NCBI RefSeq assembly: GCF_010550675.1
Contig: NZ_JAAGOA010000001.1
Span: 186,001-250,000, forward strand
From: Phytoactinopolyspora halotolerans
Lineage (GTDB): Bacteria; Actinomycetota; Actinomycetes; Jiangellales; Jiangellaceae
Reading direction: 5' to 3'
DNA: 64,000 nt
How positions within the stretch are numbered: position 1 is the first letter of the stretch; every line of letters starts with the position of its first letter. A model generated the notes under the pieces. The model saw only the letters and a program-made list of their open reading frames with translations. It was not told the origin of the DNA and searched no databases. Positions 21,109 to 29,569 of this stretch are shown here, piece after piece. A program made the translations under genes and the position numbers.

Positions 21109-21819
21109 TCACCTCCATCTGTGCACATAAACAACGGTCGATCCAAGTGTGATCTGGGAACCATCGGTGACTGTGGCCTGCGGCACGCGGGCACCATCGA
21201 TCACCGTACCGTTTGTGGAGCCTAGATCAACGGCGACCAACTGGAAATCCGGGCCGTTCTGGTAGACACGGATCTCCACGTGACGCCTGGAGATACCGGG
21301 ATCGTCGATCCGGATGTCGCTCTCGCTGCCACGCCCGATCACCACGCCCGGCGGGACCAACGGATGCTGGGTGCCGTTGATGACCAGGTAGCCGGCGCTC
21401 TGCGCCTGTGGCGCCTGTGGCGGCGCATACTGCGGCGCCCGGTCCACGCCAGCGCGAACCTGGCTGCGCACGCGGAAGTCACCGGTGCGGAGGTCCTCGT
21501 GGCGCTCAAAGGCCACCGACACCGGCCCCGTAAACGCGTAGTGCTGCAGCTCGGCGTGTTCCTTGGCCATATCGACGAGCTCGTTCGACAGGGTCTCGGT
21601 GTACGGACCGAGACGGTCATGGTCGCTGGGGCCCAGGTCGATGATGAAGGCATTGGGCACCAGGGACCGTTGCCGGGTGACGATCTGGGCGTTGTTGTCG
21701 AGCTCACGCTGGATCGCAGCGGCGATCTCCACCGGCTGAACCTCTGACCGGAACGCTTTCGTGAACGCACCCTGGACGAGGCTCTCCAGCCGTCGCTCGA
21801 ACTTCTGAAGTACGCCCAT
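21109..21819 (-). CDS. fhaA: FhaA: DUF3662 and FHA domain protein
   Basis: 236-residue cytoplasmic adaptor. The N-terminal DUF3662 domain is MGVLQKFERRLESLVQGAF through about residue 115. A short linker follows, then a C-terminal FHA domain (GVVIGRGSESDIRIDDPGIS, RRHVEIR, DLGSTNGT). In mycobacteria FhaA binds phosphorylated MurJ/MviN and the kinases of this cluster. The start is ATG at 21819, because AGGAGG occupies 21825-21830 and would overlap the upstream GTG at 21825. This is the first gene of the six-gene minus-strand operon; the linker here is much shorter than in M. tuberculosis FhaA. Confidence 0.94.
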   Translation of the reverse strand: MGVLQKFERRLESLVQGAFTKAFRSEVQPVEIAAAIQRELDNNAQIVTRQRSLVPNAFIIDLGPSDHDRLGPYTETLSNELVDMAKEHAELQHYAFTGPVSVAFERHEDLRTGDFRVRSQVRAGVDRAPQYAPPQAPQAQSAGYLVINGTQHPLVPPGVVIGRGSESDIRIDDPGISRRHVEIRVYQNGPDFQLVAVDLGSTNGTVIDGARVPQATVTDGSQITLGSTVVYVHRWR

Positions 21820-22023
21820 GGCCACCTCCTTCCCCTCACGAGCGTCAACGACGTCTCTTGTGCCACGATGGTAGCGACGGGTGACCGGATTGTTCCCGCC
21901 GAGGCGCCACTCACGTGCGCACCAGACCTATTGTGAGCCTTCGGCTGAGATTCGCTGACCGGCGGGTACGTGTTAAGCTTTTTGCCGCAGCCCGCCCTGA
22001 CAGGTTATGGTCGGTTGCAGCGC

Positions 22024-22107
22024 GCGCGGGTGGCGGAATAGGCAGACGCGCACGGTTCAGGTCCGTGTGTCCGAAAGGACGTGGGGGTTCAACTCCCCCC
22101 TCGCGCA
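22024..22107 (+). tRNA. tRNA-Leu (CAG anticodon)
   Basis: Class II tRNA with long variable arm. Acceptor stem GCGCGGG/CTCGCGC (one G-U), canonical TGGCGGAATAGGCAGACGC D-arm, anticodon stem CACGG/CCGTG, anticodon CAG at 22058-22060, variable arm TGTCCGAAAGGACG and T-loop GGTTCAACTCC. The discriminator is A at 22107 and CCA is not encoded. Confidence 0.96.
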
Positions 22108-22118
22108 CTCGAAGGAGG

Positions 22119-22153
22119 ACGGACCCTGCTGATGAAGCGTCAGCAGGGTCCGT
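22119..22153 (+). terminator. Terminator after tRNA-Leu
   Basis: Perfect 14-bp stem, ACGGACCCTGCTGA at 22119-22132 and its complement at 22140-22153, with a 7-base loop, then TTCATTCT. It begins 12 bases after the tRNA. Confidence 0.88.
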
Positions 22154-22395
22154 TTCATTCTGTGTGGGGGTCACCGCCCGGAGTTAGCGGCCCCCGCCCC
22201 GGCGTGGGGGTGCATGACGGCTGCGGCTCGGGCCAGTCGACCCTGGGACCGGCCGTGTCGTGTGCTCAGCTGTGTGAGTTCCGGCCAGTTCGCGGCGTCG
22301 TGTGCCCGGTCGTGGTCGTTCTGGCCGCTCTACGCGGTCATTCTGCGCACGACGGGTCGCACGGCCGCAGAAACCCGGAGTTCAGCGGGCGTGAA

Positions 22396-22482
22396 TCACA
22401 CGACCGCGCGCACAACCCTGTCTTGGGCGGCTGCTATTCCCACGACCGCCCGCACGAGCCGGTCGTGGGAATGGTCGTGTGA
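22396..22482. repeat. Nested inverted repeat
   Basis: Outer arms TCACACGACC at 22396-22405 and GGTCGTGTGA at 22473-22482 pair over 10 bp. Inside them a 12-bp stem, ATTCCCACGACC at 22436-22447 and GGTCGTGGGAAT at 22461-22472, is directly adjacent to the outer right arm. The arms share the core CACGACC/GGTCGTG, suggesting duplication of one motif. Confidence 0.75.
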
Positions 22483-22501
22483 AGCAGGACTGCCGGGCCA
22501 G

Positions 22502-22517
22502 CAGACCACGTGGTCTG
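22502..22517. repeat. Perfect 16-bp palindrome
   Basis: CAGACCACGTGGTCTG is perfectly self-complementary. A 13/16 relative, CAGACTGTGTGGTCTG, lies at 22565-22580. Neither is upstream of an evident gene. Confidence 0.7.
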
Positions 22518-22646
22518 AACCCACCGCCGTCATCACTGTTGTGTGACTGTAGACCGGTGTTCGCCAGACTGTGTGGTCTGTCGTGCCACCTGAAGCGGGG
22601 TGGCGCGATTCGGATGAGGTCCGCGTGGGAGCTCTGTGCCGCGCCG

Positions 22647-23501
22647 TCACTGCTTCCGGCGGAACAGGCGCATCGTCAGTGGCCCGAAGACGGCGATGAA
22701 GACGACACACGCGATCAGGACCCACCCGACCTGGGACGCGTCCACGTCACCGTGCATCAGGCCCCGCGACGCGGAGGATAGGTGTGTGATCGGATTGACG
22801 TCGACGAAGGCCTGCAGCCAACCGGGCATCGTCGCCGGATCGACGAAGACGTTGCTGATGAATGTCAGCGGGAACAGAATCATCATGCTCACCGCCATCA
22901 GCGACTCCTCCGTGCGCATGAGGAAGCCCAGCGCCGTCCAGACCCACGACAGGCTGAACGCGAAGACCAGCAGCAGCGCCACGGCCGCGATGACGCCCAG
23001 CGCTCCCCCGTCCGGCCGGAAACCGATCAGCAGTCCCAGGCCGATGACGATCAGCGACGCCAGGGTGTAGCGCAGCACATCCCCGAACAGCGCACCGACC
23101 AGCACGGCGGGCCGCCAGATCGGCAGCGACCGGAACCGGTCGAAGACGCCCTTGTTGATGTCTTTGTTGATCCCCAGGCCGGTGTACATGGTGATCATCG
23201 CCACCGTGAGCACCAGAATCCCGGGCAGCAGGTCCTGGATGTACTCGCGCGGCGAACCGGCCAGCGCACCCCCGAACAGGTAGGTGAACATCAGGGTGAA
23301 CATGATCGGGAACATCGTGACGTCGAACAGCTGCTCAGGAACGTGTTTGATCTTCAGCAGCGCCCGCCAGCCGAACGTCAGCGAGACCCGGGCCGGGTTC
23401 GGCCGGACCGGGCGCTCTCTGGTGGCCAGTGCCGCCAGGAGGTGTTCGTCGATCGCCGACGTTCGGGTCGCCGGGCGGGTCGAGGTCGAATCGGTGGACA
23501 T
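22647..23501 (-). CDS. ABC-2 type exporter permease, DrrB-like
   Basis: 284-residue membrane component of a two-gene drug or lipid exporter. A cytoplasmic N-terminus (about 60 residues) precedes six membrane segments, for example VTMFPIMFTLMFTYLFGGAL and LASLIVIGLGLLIGF. The ABC-2 signature region NKGVFDRFRSLPIWRPAVL is present. The start overlaps the ATPase stop (TAATG), so the subunits are made together. DrrAB-family pumps export anthracyclines or cell-envelope lipids; the substrate here is unknown and no biosynthetic genes are adjacent. Confidence 0.92.
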   Translation of the reverse strand: MSTDSTSTRPATRTSAIDEHLLAALATRERPVRPNPARVSLTFGWRALLKIKHVPEQLFDVTMFPIMFTLMFTYLFGGALAGSPREYIQDLLPGILVLTVAMITMYTGLGINKDINKGVFDRFRSLPIWRPAVLVGALFGDVLRYTLASLIVIGLGLLIGFRPDGGALGVIAAVALLLVFAFSLSWVWTALGFLMRTEESLMAVSMMILFPLTFISNVFVDPATMPGWLQAFVDVNPITHLSSASRGLMHGDVDASQVGWVLIACVVFIAVFGPLTMRLFRRKQ

Positions 23502-24484
23502 TATGCGGCTTCCTCGGTCTCATCGTCGTGGTCTTCGGCGGGATGGCCGGTGAGCGCCAGGAACACTTCGTCCAGGCTCGGCTGCCCGAGTGAGAACTCG
23601 GCAACCGTGATGCCGGACGCGGCGAGGTCGGAGATCGCCGCCGAGACGCGTCCTGCGTCGTCGGAGCGGGCCGTGAGCGCCACCGGGTCATGTTCCAGAT
23701 AGACGTCGCTTCCCAACCGCTGAGTCAGCAGACGCTCGGCTTCGGGCCGTTGTGCGGCATCGCGTAGCCGGATATGGACAGCGCCGGAGCCCACGGATGC
23801 CTTCAGTTCACCGCTCGTGCCCTCGGCGATCACCGTGCCGCGGTCGATGACCGCGATCCTGTCGGCGAGCTGGTCGGCCTCGTCCAGGTACTGCGTCGTC
23901 AGCACGACGGTCGTGCCACCGGCTACCAGCACCCGGATGATGTCCCACACCTGGTTGCGGCTGCGCGGGTCCAGCCCGGTGGTCGGCTCGTCCAGAAAGA
24001 GCACGTCTGGTGTCGCGAGGATGCTCGCTGCGATATCGATCCGCCGCCGCATGCCCCCGGAATATTTCTTGACCTGGCGGTCGGCGGCGTCTTCCAGGCC
24101 GAAGGCGGTGAGCAGTTCGGTTGCCCGCGCCCGCGAGCCCGCCTTGGAGAACCCGATCAGCCGTGCCAGCAGGATGAGGTTCTCCAGACCGGTCAGGTCC
24201 TCGTCGACCGAGGCGTACTGACCGGTGAGGCTGACCCGGCTGCGCACGGCGTCTGCTTCGGCCACGACGTCGTGTCCTAGCACTCGTGCCGTGCCGGCAT
24301 CCGGAAGCAGCAACGTGGCCAGCATCCGTACAGTCGTGGTCTTGCCGGCTCCGTTCGGTCCCAGAACGCCGAAGACCGTGCCGGTGGCGATGCGGAGGTC
24401 GACGCCGTCTACGGCTCGGGTCTCGCCGAAATGTTTGACCAGCCCCGAGGTTTCGACCGCGAGATCGCTGCTTGACTCTGGCAC
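23501..24484 (-). CDS. DrrA-like ABC exporter ATPase
   Basis: 327-residue ATPase of the DrrA (daunorubicin-resistance) family. Walker [10 protein letters not shown], signature [15 protein letters not shown], Walker [14 protein letters not shown], then the switch histidine region. The C-terminal extension of about 100 residues contains the family [21 protein letters not shown]-type motif (here beginning [15 protein letters not shown]). It is first in a two-gene minus-strand operon and is divergent from the GntR regulator at 24744. Confidence 0.94.
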   Translation of the reverse strand: MPESSSDLAVETSGLVKHFGETRAVDGVDLRIATGTVFGVLGPNGAGKTTTVRMLATLLLPDAGTARVLGHDVVAEADAVRSRVSLTGQYASVDEDLTGLENLILLARLIGFSKAGSRARATELLTAFGLEDAADRQVKKYSGGMRRRIDIAASILATPDVLFLDEPTTGLDPRSRNQVWDIIRVLVAGGTTVVLTTQYLDEADQLADRIAVIDRGTVIAEGTSGELKASVGSGAVHIRLRDAAQRPEAERLLTQRLGSDVYLEHDPVALTARSDDAGRVSAAISDLAASGITVAEFSLGQPSLDEVFLALTGHPAEDHDDETEEAA

Positions 24485-24727
24485 CGTTCCTCCTTGAATG
24501 ACCGTCTCGTGCGTAGCTATGTGCGCGCGTCCCGCCAGGCACGGAACATCACTCGCCGGGTAGACACGATTCGCGGCGGAAAGTCATCGGCCGCCGCGGG
24601 GGTCAGCCTTCTTCCCCCTCCCTGAATGCTGCTCCCCGTCCCGCAGCCGGTCAACGTCTGCGGGCAGGGCGCGACGGGGTCGGCAGCGTCTCGGTTTGGT
24701 TACAGGCCTCGACGGCGGATACGTCAG

Positions 24728-24740
24728 GTGATTAGATCAC
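24728..24740. promoter_or_regulatory. Probable operator of the adjacent FadR-type regulator
   Basis: Perfect inverted repeat GTGAT-TAG-ATCAC, ending three bases before the regulator's ATG. Its size and position suit autoregulation by a GntR-family dimer. No second copy was found before the transporter genes at 25464-25641. Confidence 0.6.
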
Positions 24741-24743
24741 TAT

Positions 24744-25463
24744 ATGTATCCGTCCGAAACGACTTTCGGTCCCGGTCAGCCGGAGCGCCGCAATCTGTCG
24801 AACGACCTGGCCACGGCGGTCGCGGCGATGATCCACCGAGAGTCGTTGCAGCCCGGTGACCAGCTGGACTCGGTCAAAGCCCTGGCGGAACGCTTTCAGG
24901 TCGCCGTGCCCACCATGCGCGAGGCGCTGCGCCGGCTGGAGGCTATGGGCGGTGTGCTCCTCCGGCACGGGTCCGGCGTGTACGTGGGAGACAACGTCCG
25001 GCGGATGGTGCTGCCCAACCCGCTGTCGCCGAAGCCGACCGGCGGCGTACTCATCGAGCTGCTGGAAGCGCGGCTGCAGATCGAGCCGCCGATCGCCGCG
25101 CTGGCCGCCACCGTCCGGGATCCACGGGGCGTCGGGTCGATGCGCAGCACCCTCGATGAGGCGCAGCGGTGCATCGCCGAGGGTGACGAGCAACTCTGGC
25201 TGGTCAATCTCAACTTTCACCGGGCGATCGCGGCGGCAGGTGGAAACACCATCCTCGCCGAGGTGATCGACTCCATTGTCTTCGTCCATGCGGAGGAGCA
25301 ACTCGAGATCCTTCGCCTGCACGGAGATCAGGAACGTGACTTCACCGAGCATCGGCAGATCACCGAGCTCATCGAAGAGGGCGACGCTCAGGCCGCTCGA
25401 CGGGCCATGGCGGAGCACCTGGACAACGTCATCCAGATTGTCCGGCGGCGCTTATCCGACTAG
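24744..25463 (+). CDS. FadR-subfamily GntR transcriptional regulator
   Basis: 239 residues. The N-terminal winged helix (about 17-80) has LAERFQVAVPTMREALRRLE and the wing LLRHGSGVYV. The all-helical FCD effector domain (about 95-235) has the ligand and metal-binding pattern NLNFHRAI and a later EHRQITELIEEGD and MAEHLDNV, with histidines at typical FCD positions. ATG at 24744; no Shine-Dalgarno is visible and the operator-like repeat abuts the start, so the transcript may be leaderless. FCD regulators usually bind small carboxylates or sugar acids, which fits the following dehydrogenase and sugar-acid dehydratase genes. Confidence 0.92.
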   Translation: MYPSETTFGPGQPERRNLSNDLATAVAAMIHRESLQPGDQLDSVKALAERFQVAVPTMREALRRLEAMGGVLLRHGSGVYVGDNVRRMVLPNPLSPKPTGGVLIELLEARLQIEPPIAALAATVRDPRGVGSMRSTLDEAQRCIAEGDEQLWLVNLNFHRAIAAAGGNTILAEVIDSIVFVHAEEQLEILRLHGDQERDFTEHRQITELIEEGDAQAARRAMAEHLDNVIQIVRRRLSD

Positions 25464-25641
25464 GGCGCGACTAGGCACCTACGCGCACGACCCGCGCAAC
25501 CGGCGTGCCCGCGGCGTCGGACGGCGGTCGGTTGCGTTCCGGGTTCGGTGCCGCGCCGACACATCGAGGCTCGGCCCGGCGGTCGCGGACCGGCCGCGAC
25601 GACCCATAACCACAGACGTCAACACACAACGAGGTGGTGTC

Positions 25642-26946
25642 ATGAAAACCAGCACAAAGTTCGCGATCGCATCGGTGGCTGCCGGCGCGCTGCTGCTCAC
25701 AGCGTGTGGCGACGACAGTGACGACGACGGCGACAACACCAGCGGTGGGGGCGGAGCCGGCGGCGGCGAGGAATCGGTGGAGTCGAGCGGGACGCTCAGC
25801 TTCTACACCGACAAGGCCGCTTGGGAGCCCCAGTTCGATCGCGTCAGCGAGGTGTCCGAGGATGAGATCGGCTTCGATCTCGACTTCACCGGGTACTCCG
25901 ACTCGGACGCGTACACCGCGTTCATCAAGCAGTCCTTCCGCACCGATGAGAAGCCGACCCTGTTCACCTGGCACACCGGCGACAAACTGGGCGAGCTGGT
26001 AGACGAGGGTCTCGTGGCGCCGACCAGTGAGATATGGTCCGAGGCGATCAGCAACGGCGACATCCCGGCCGACCTCGAGCAGTACTACACCTACGACGGC
26101 GAGCAGTACTGCGTTCCGCTGCACGTGTCCTACTGGGTCATGTACTACAACACGCACGTCTTCGACGAGCACGGCCTGCAGCCGCCGCAGACCTGGGACG
26201 ACCTGATCAACATCGCCGATACCCTCGCTGCCGAGGGGGTTCCGGCCTTCTATCAGACGAACATCCTGTTCTCGTTCGTCTGGTTCCAGACGCTGCTCGC
26301 CGGGTCGGATCCCGACCTGTACGAGGCACTGGCCACCGGCGAGGCGAGCTACACCGACCCCGGCGTGGTGGCGGCCATGGAGCAGTGGCGGGAGATGATG
26401 GAGGCGGGATACTTCAGCGATCCCGGCGCCGCGGACGACCCGCAGGTGCTGCTGAACAACGGCGACGTCGCGATGCTGAACTTCGGAACCTTCTTCACCG
26501 GCGCGCTGAACGAACTCGGGATGGTCTCCGGCGAGGACTACGACCTGTTCGTGATCCCGAACGTCGACCCGTCCCTGGAGCAGACGTCGCTGATCGTGGA
26601 GTCCGGGCCGCTCTGTGCCGCGGAGGAAGCCGACGATCGAGCGGAGGCCTTGAACTACTTCGACTGGTGGGTCACCGCCGACGCGCAGTCTGCCTGGGCG
26701 GACGCCCGCGGCGACGTCTCGTTCAACCCGGGCGCCGAGGTCAACGACGAACGCCTGGCCGACCTGGGCGAGCAGGCCGGCAGTGACGACGTCCGATTGA
26801 TCGAGCGGTACTTCGAGGCCACGCCGCCATCGGTGCTGACCGTCGCCCTCGACGAGTTCGGCGCATTCGTGACGAATCCGGGTGATCCGATGCCGCACCT
26901 GGAGGCGATCCAGGCCGAAGCGGAAGCGCACTGGGCCAACCAGTGA
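25642..26946 (+). CDS. Sugar ABC transporter substrate-binding lipoprotein
   Basis: 434-residue family 1 extracellular binding protein of a CUT1 carbohydrate importer. Lipoprotein signal peptide with lipobox LLTAC (Cys near residue 21), then an acidic Gly/Asp-rich linker (GDDSDDDGDNTSGGG) and the binding fold. Conserved patterns include CVPLHVSYWVMYYNTHVFDE and WDDLINIADTL. ATG at 25642 with GAGGTGG just upstream. An in-frame extension to 25276 runs through the end of the regulator gene and is not used. Its stop overlaps the next gene's GTG start. Confidence 0.95.
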   Translation: MKTSTKFAIASVAAGALLLTACGDDSDDDGDNTSGGGGAGGGEESVESSGTLSFYTDKAAWEPQFDRVSEVSEDEIGFDLDFTGYSDSDAYTAFIKQSFRTDEKPTLFTWHTGDKLGELVDEGLVAPTSEIWSEAISNGDIPADLEQYYTYDGEQYCVPLHVSYWVMYYNTHVFDEHGLQPPQTWDDLINIADTLAAEGVPAFYQTNILFSFVWFQTLLAGSDPDLYEALATGEASYTDPGVVAAMEQWREMMEAGYFSDPGAADDPQVLLNNGDVAMLNFGTFFTGALNELGMVSGEDYDLFVIPNVDPSLEQTSLIVESGPLCAAEEADDRAEALNYFDWWVTADAQSAWADARGDVSFNPGAEVNDERLADLGEQAGSDDVRLIERYFEATPPSVLTVALDEFGAFVTNPGDPMPHLEAIQAEAEAHWANQ

Positions 26947-27875
26947 CAGCGACGTTCGCCCAGCAGGAGGCACCCGCCGGAACCGGACGCGGGTCCGGCT
27001 CCGGCGGGCCGCGCCCGTACCGGTGGTCGGCGTGGGGCTTCACCGCCCCTGGCGTGCTGATCGTCGCGGTCCTGCTGTATCTGCCGTTCCTGTGGACGAC
27101 GTTCCTCAGCTTCACCAGGTACAACGGACTCGGCTCCCCGGAGTGGGCCGGGTTGGACAACTACCAGGCCATGTTCTCCGACCCGGCACTGCTGACCTCG
27201 CTGCGGAACACCGCGCTGTGGGTGGCCGGCACGATCATCGTTCCGGTCGGATTCGGCCTGCTGATCGCCGTGTTGACATACAACATGCGGTTCGGGGCGT
27301 GGTTCCGGCTTCCGTTCCTCATCCCGTACGCGATCTCCGGCGTCGCCGTCGGCGTCATCTGGAGCTTCATCCTGCAGAGCGGCGGGGCGCTGAGCCAGGC
27401 ACTCGACACGGTCGGTGTGCCCGGCGCCGACTCACGATGGTTGCTCGATGCTCCGCTGAACACGTTCGTCATGATCCTCGCCGCGGCGTGGCAGGCCTCC
27501 GGGGTGAACGCGCTGCTGTTCGTCATCGGGCTGCAGTCGATTCCGAAGGAGCCGGTGGAGGCCGCGCGGGTGGACGGCGCGTCCGGCTGGCGGCTGTTCC
27601 GCAGCATCCTGTGGCCGATGCTGCGGCCGCTGACCACCGTCGTCGTCGGTCTGTCCATCGTGGCCAGCCTGAAGACATTCGACGTGGTCTGGGTGATGAC
27701 CCAGGGCGGGCCGGGCCGGTCCTCGGAGACTCTGGCGATCACGATGTACCGGGAGACGTTCGTGGACAGCCGGTACGGCCTCGGTGGCGCGGTGTCGGTG
27801 TTCCTGACCGTGGTGACGCTGACGGCGTCCATCGCCTACCTGCGCCGGCAGCTGTCCGAGCGCAAGGCACTGTAG
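26943..27875 (+). CDS. CUT1 sugar ABC transporter permease, MalF/UgpA type
   Basis: 310-residue inner-membrane subunit. Six membrane helices after a 30-residue cytoplasmic start, and the EAA loop that contacts the ATPase is seen as EAARVDGASGWRLFRSILWPML. GTG start at 26943 overlaps the binding-protein stop (GTGA). No ATPase gene is in the operon. In actinobacteria such systems commonly share one MsiK-type ATPase encoded elsewhere, which I infer here. Confidence 0.94.
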   Translation: MTATFAQQEAPAGTGRGSGSGGPRPYRWSAWGFTAPGVLIVAVLLYLPFLWTTFLSFTRYNGLGSPEWAGLDNYQAMFSDPALLTSLRNTALWVAGTIIVPVGFGLLIAVLTYNMRFGAWFRLPFLIPYAISGVAVGVIWSFILQSGGALSQALDTVGVPGADSRWLLDAPLNTFVMILAAAWQASGVNALLFVIGLQSIPKEPVEAARVDGASGWRLFRSILWPMLRPLTTVVVGLSIVASLKTFDVVWVMTQGGPGRSSETLAITMYRETFVDSRYGLGGAVSVFLTVVTLTASIAYLRRQLSERKAL

Positions 27876-27887
27876 GAGGTGACCCCG

Positions 27888-28703
27888 ATGACCAAGGCAA
27901 TCCGGCCGATCGTCCTCGGTGTGCTCGGCCTGCTCTGGCTGGCGCCGGTGTACCTGCTGATCGTGAACGCCGCCAAGCTTCCCGCCGACTATTCGTCGGC
28001 TGAGGTGTGGAAGCCCGCCTTCGGTGGTGCGTTGCTCGACAACATGCGAGACGCGTGGGAACGAGCGGACTTGAGCGTGACCGTGCTGAGCACCGCCATC
28101 TACAGCCTCACCGGTCCGCTGATCGGCGTGCTGATCGGAGCCGGTGTCGGATTCGCCATCGTCGCGCTGCGCCTGCGGCACGGCTTCTGGTGGTTCGTCT
28201 TCGTCTTCGGCGGAACGGTCTTCCCGATCCAGATGATCCTGATGCCGCTGTTCGTCGGCTACGCCGACGCAGGTCTGTACGACACCAGACTGGGGCTGAT
28301 CCTGGTGTACTCGGTGATCAGCGTGCCGTTCTCCGCGTTCGTGATGCGGAACTTCTTCAGCGGCATCGCCCATCACGTATTCGAGGCGGCGGTGATGGAC
28401 GGCGCGACGACGTGGCGGATCTTCTGGCGGATCTATCTGCCGATGTCCGGCAGCGCCCTGGTGGCGATCTTCATCCTGCAGGCGACCTTCATCTGGAACG
28501 ACCTGCTGCTCGGCCTGACTCTGAGCCAGTCCGACGACGTGCGCCCGATCATGCCGGCGTTGACCAGCCTGCAGAGCACCTACGGCGGCTCGGCGATGCC
28601 GGTGGTGCTGGCGGGCGGTCTGCTGGTGTCCATCCCCACCGTGCTGCTGTTCCTCGCCACGCAGCGAATCTTCTCCCGGGGTCTCGCCCTCGGACAGTTC
28701 TAG
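27888..28703 (+). CDS. CUT1 sugar ABC transporter permease, MalG/UgpE type
   Basis: 271-residue second permease of the importer. Six membrane helices, EAA loop EAAVMDGATTWRIFWRIYLPM, and the typical C-terminal end after FSRGLALGQF. AGGAGG at 27874-27879 lies eight bases before the ATG at 27888, so the upstream in-frame GTG at 27879, which overlaps the ribosome site, is rejected. It follows the first permease by 12 bases. Confidence 0.94.
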   Translation: MTKAIRPIVLGVLGLLWLAPVYLLIVNAAKLPADYSSAEVWKPAFGGALLDNMRDAWERADLSVTVLSTAIYSLTGPLIGVLIGAGVGFAIVALRLRHGFWWFVFVFGGTVFPIQMILMPLFVGYADAGLYDTRLGLILVYSVISVPFSAFVMRNFFSGIAHHVFEAAVMDGATTWRIFWRIYLPMSGSALVAIFILQATFIWNDLLLGLTLSQSDDVRPIMPALTSLQSTYGGSAMPVVLAGGLLVSIPTVLLFLATQRIFSRGLALGQF

Positions 28704-28745
28704 ACAGACGACCACCTGGCACCCGACGAGTAGATGGAGTGAGTG

Positions 28746-29549
28746 ATGAGCCCGACGCATGACACCGGACGCGTGGTGGCTGTGACCGGAGGCGCGGCCG
28801 GAATCGGAGAGGCCGCCGTGCTGCACCTGGCGCGCGGCGGCGACACGGTGGTCGCGCTGGATCGGAACGCGGATGCGCTGGAGCGGTTGGTCCAGGCCGG
28901 GGCCGCCGAAGGACTGCGGGTGGAGAGCGAGGCGGTGGACGTCAGCGACGACGAGCAGATGGCGGCGGTCGCGGAGCGGATCGCCGGTCGGCACGGGGGT
29001 GCGGATGTGCTGGTCTGCGCGGCCGGCGTGCAGCGGTACGGCACCGTCGACCAGACCAGCAAGGAGCTCTACGACGAGGTCATGGACGTCAACGTCCGTG
29101 GCGTCTTCGCGGCGTGCCGCGAGTTCGTGCCGCTGCTGCGCCGTCGTGGCGGCGGTGCGATCGTGGTCGTCGCGTCCGTGCAGGCGTTCGCCGTGCAGAG
29201 TGGTGTCGCCGCGTATGCCGCGAGCAAGGGAGCGCTGGTGGCGCTCGTCAAGGCGATGGCTGTGGATCACGCGGCGGAGGGCATCCGGGTGAATACCGTC
29301 TGCCCTGGCTCGGTGGATACGCCGATGCTCCGCTGGGCGGCGGAGCGATTCGCGGACGACGGCCGCTCACCGGATCAGCTTGTCGCCGACTGGGGCCGGT
29401 CACACCCGATCGGCCGGGTCGCCACATCCGCCGAGGTGGCGCAGGCGATCGCCTATCTCGCCGGACCTGAGGCCGGTTTCGTCACCGGCACCGAACTGCG
29501 GGTCGACGGCGGCTTGACGGCGGCGCTCAGCGTCGCGTTGCCGCAGTAG
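28746..29549 (+). CDS. Short-chain dehydrogenase/reductase
   Basis: 267-residue classical SDR. The cofactor loop is [13 protein letters not shown], followed by VVALDRNAD, where Asp after the second strand suggests NAD preference. The CAAGV motif corresponds to NNAG. The catalytic YxxxK is Tyr157 and Lys161 ([10 protein letters not shown]), with Ser in [16 protein letters not shown] and the C-terminal [11 protein letters not shown] are typical. ATG at 28746 has GGAG six bases upstream. Within this operon it probably oxidises a sugar, sugar lactone or sugar acid; the substrate cannot be read from sequence. Confidence 0.93.
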   Translation: MSPTHDTGRVVAVTGGAAGIGEAAVLHLARGGDTVVALDRNADALERLVQAGAAEGLRVESEAVDVSDDEQMAAVAERIAGRHGGADVLVCAAGVQRYGTVDQTSKELYDEVMDVNVRGVFAACREFVPLLRRRGGGAIVVVASVQAFAVQSGVAAYAASKGALVALVKAMAVDHAAEGIRVNTVCPGSVDTPMLRWAAERFADDGRSPDQLVADWGRSHPIGRVATSAEVAQAIAYLAGPEAGFVTGTELRVDGGLTAALSVALPQ

Positions 29550-29569
29550 GGCCGGAGGAAGAAGCGACG

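Larger units (their letters stand above)
22154..22646. other. Non-coding stretch rich in inverted repeats
   Basis: About 490 bases without a credible gene, between the tRNA-Leu terminator and the end of the ABC exporter permease. It holds a nested hairpin (22396-22482), a 7-bp repeat pair (TTCTGCG at 22341-22347, CGCAGAA at 22366-22372), a perfect 16-bp palindrome (22502-22517) and a related imperfect one (22565-22580). Open frames here are compositionally ordinary shadows without ribosome sites. Confidence 0.6.

Noticed and set aside
27432-29270. 612-residue antisense frame over the permease and SDR genes.
   Set aside because: Histidine/glutamine/arginine-rich composition typical of an antisense shadow in GC-rich DNA; the sense genes show clear family motifs.
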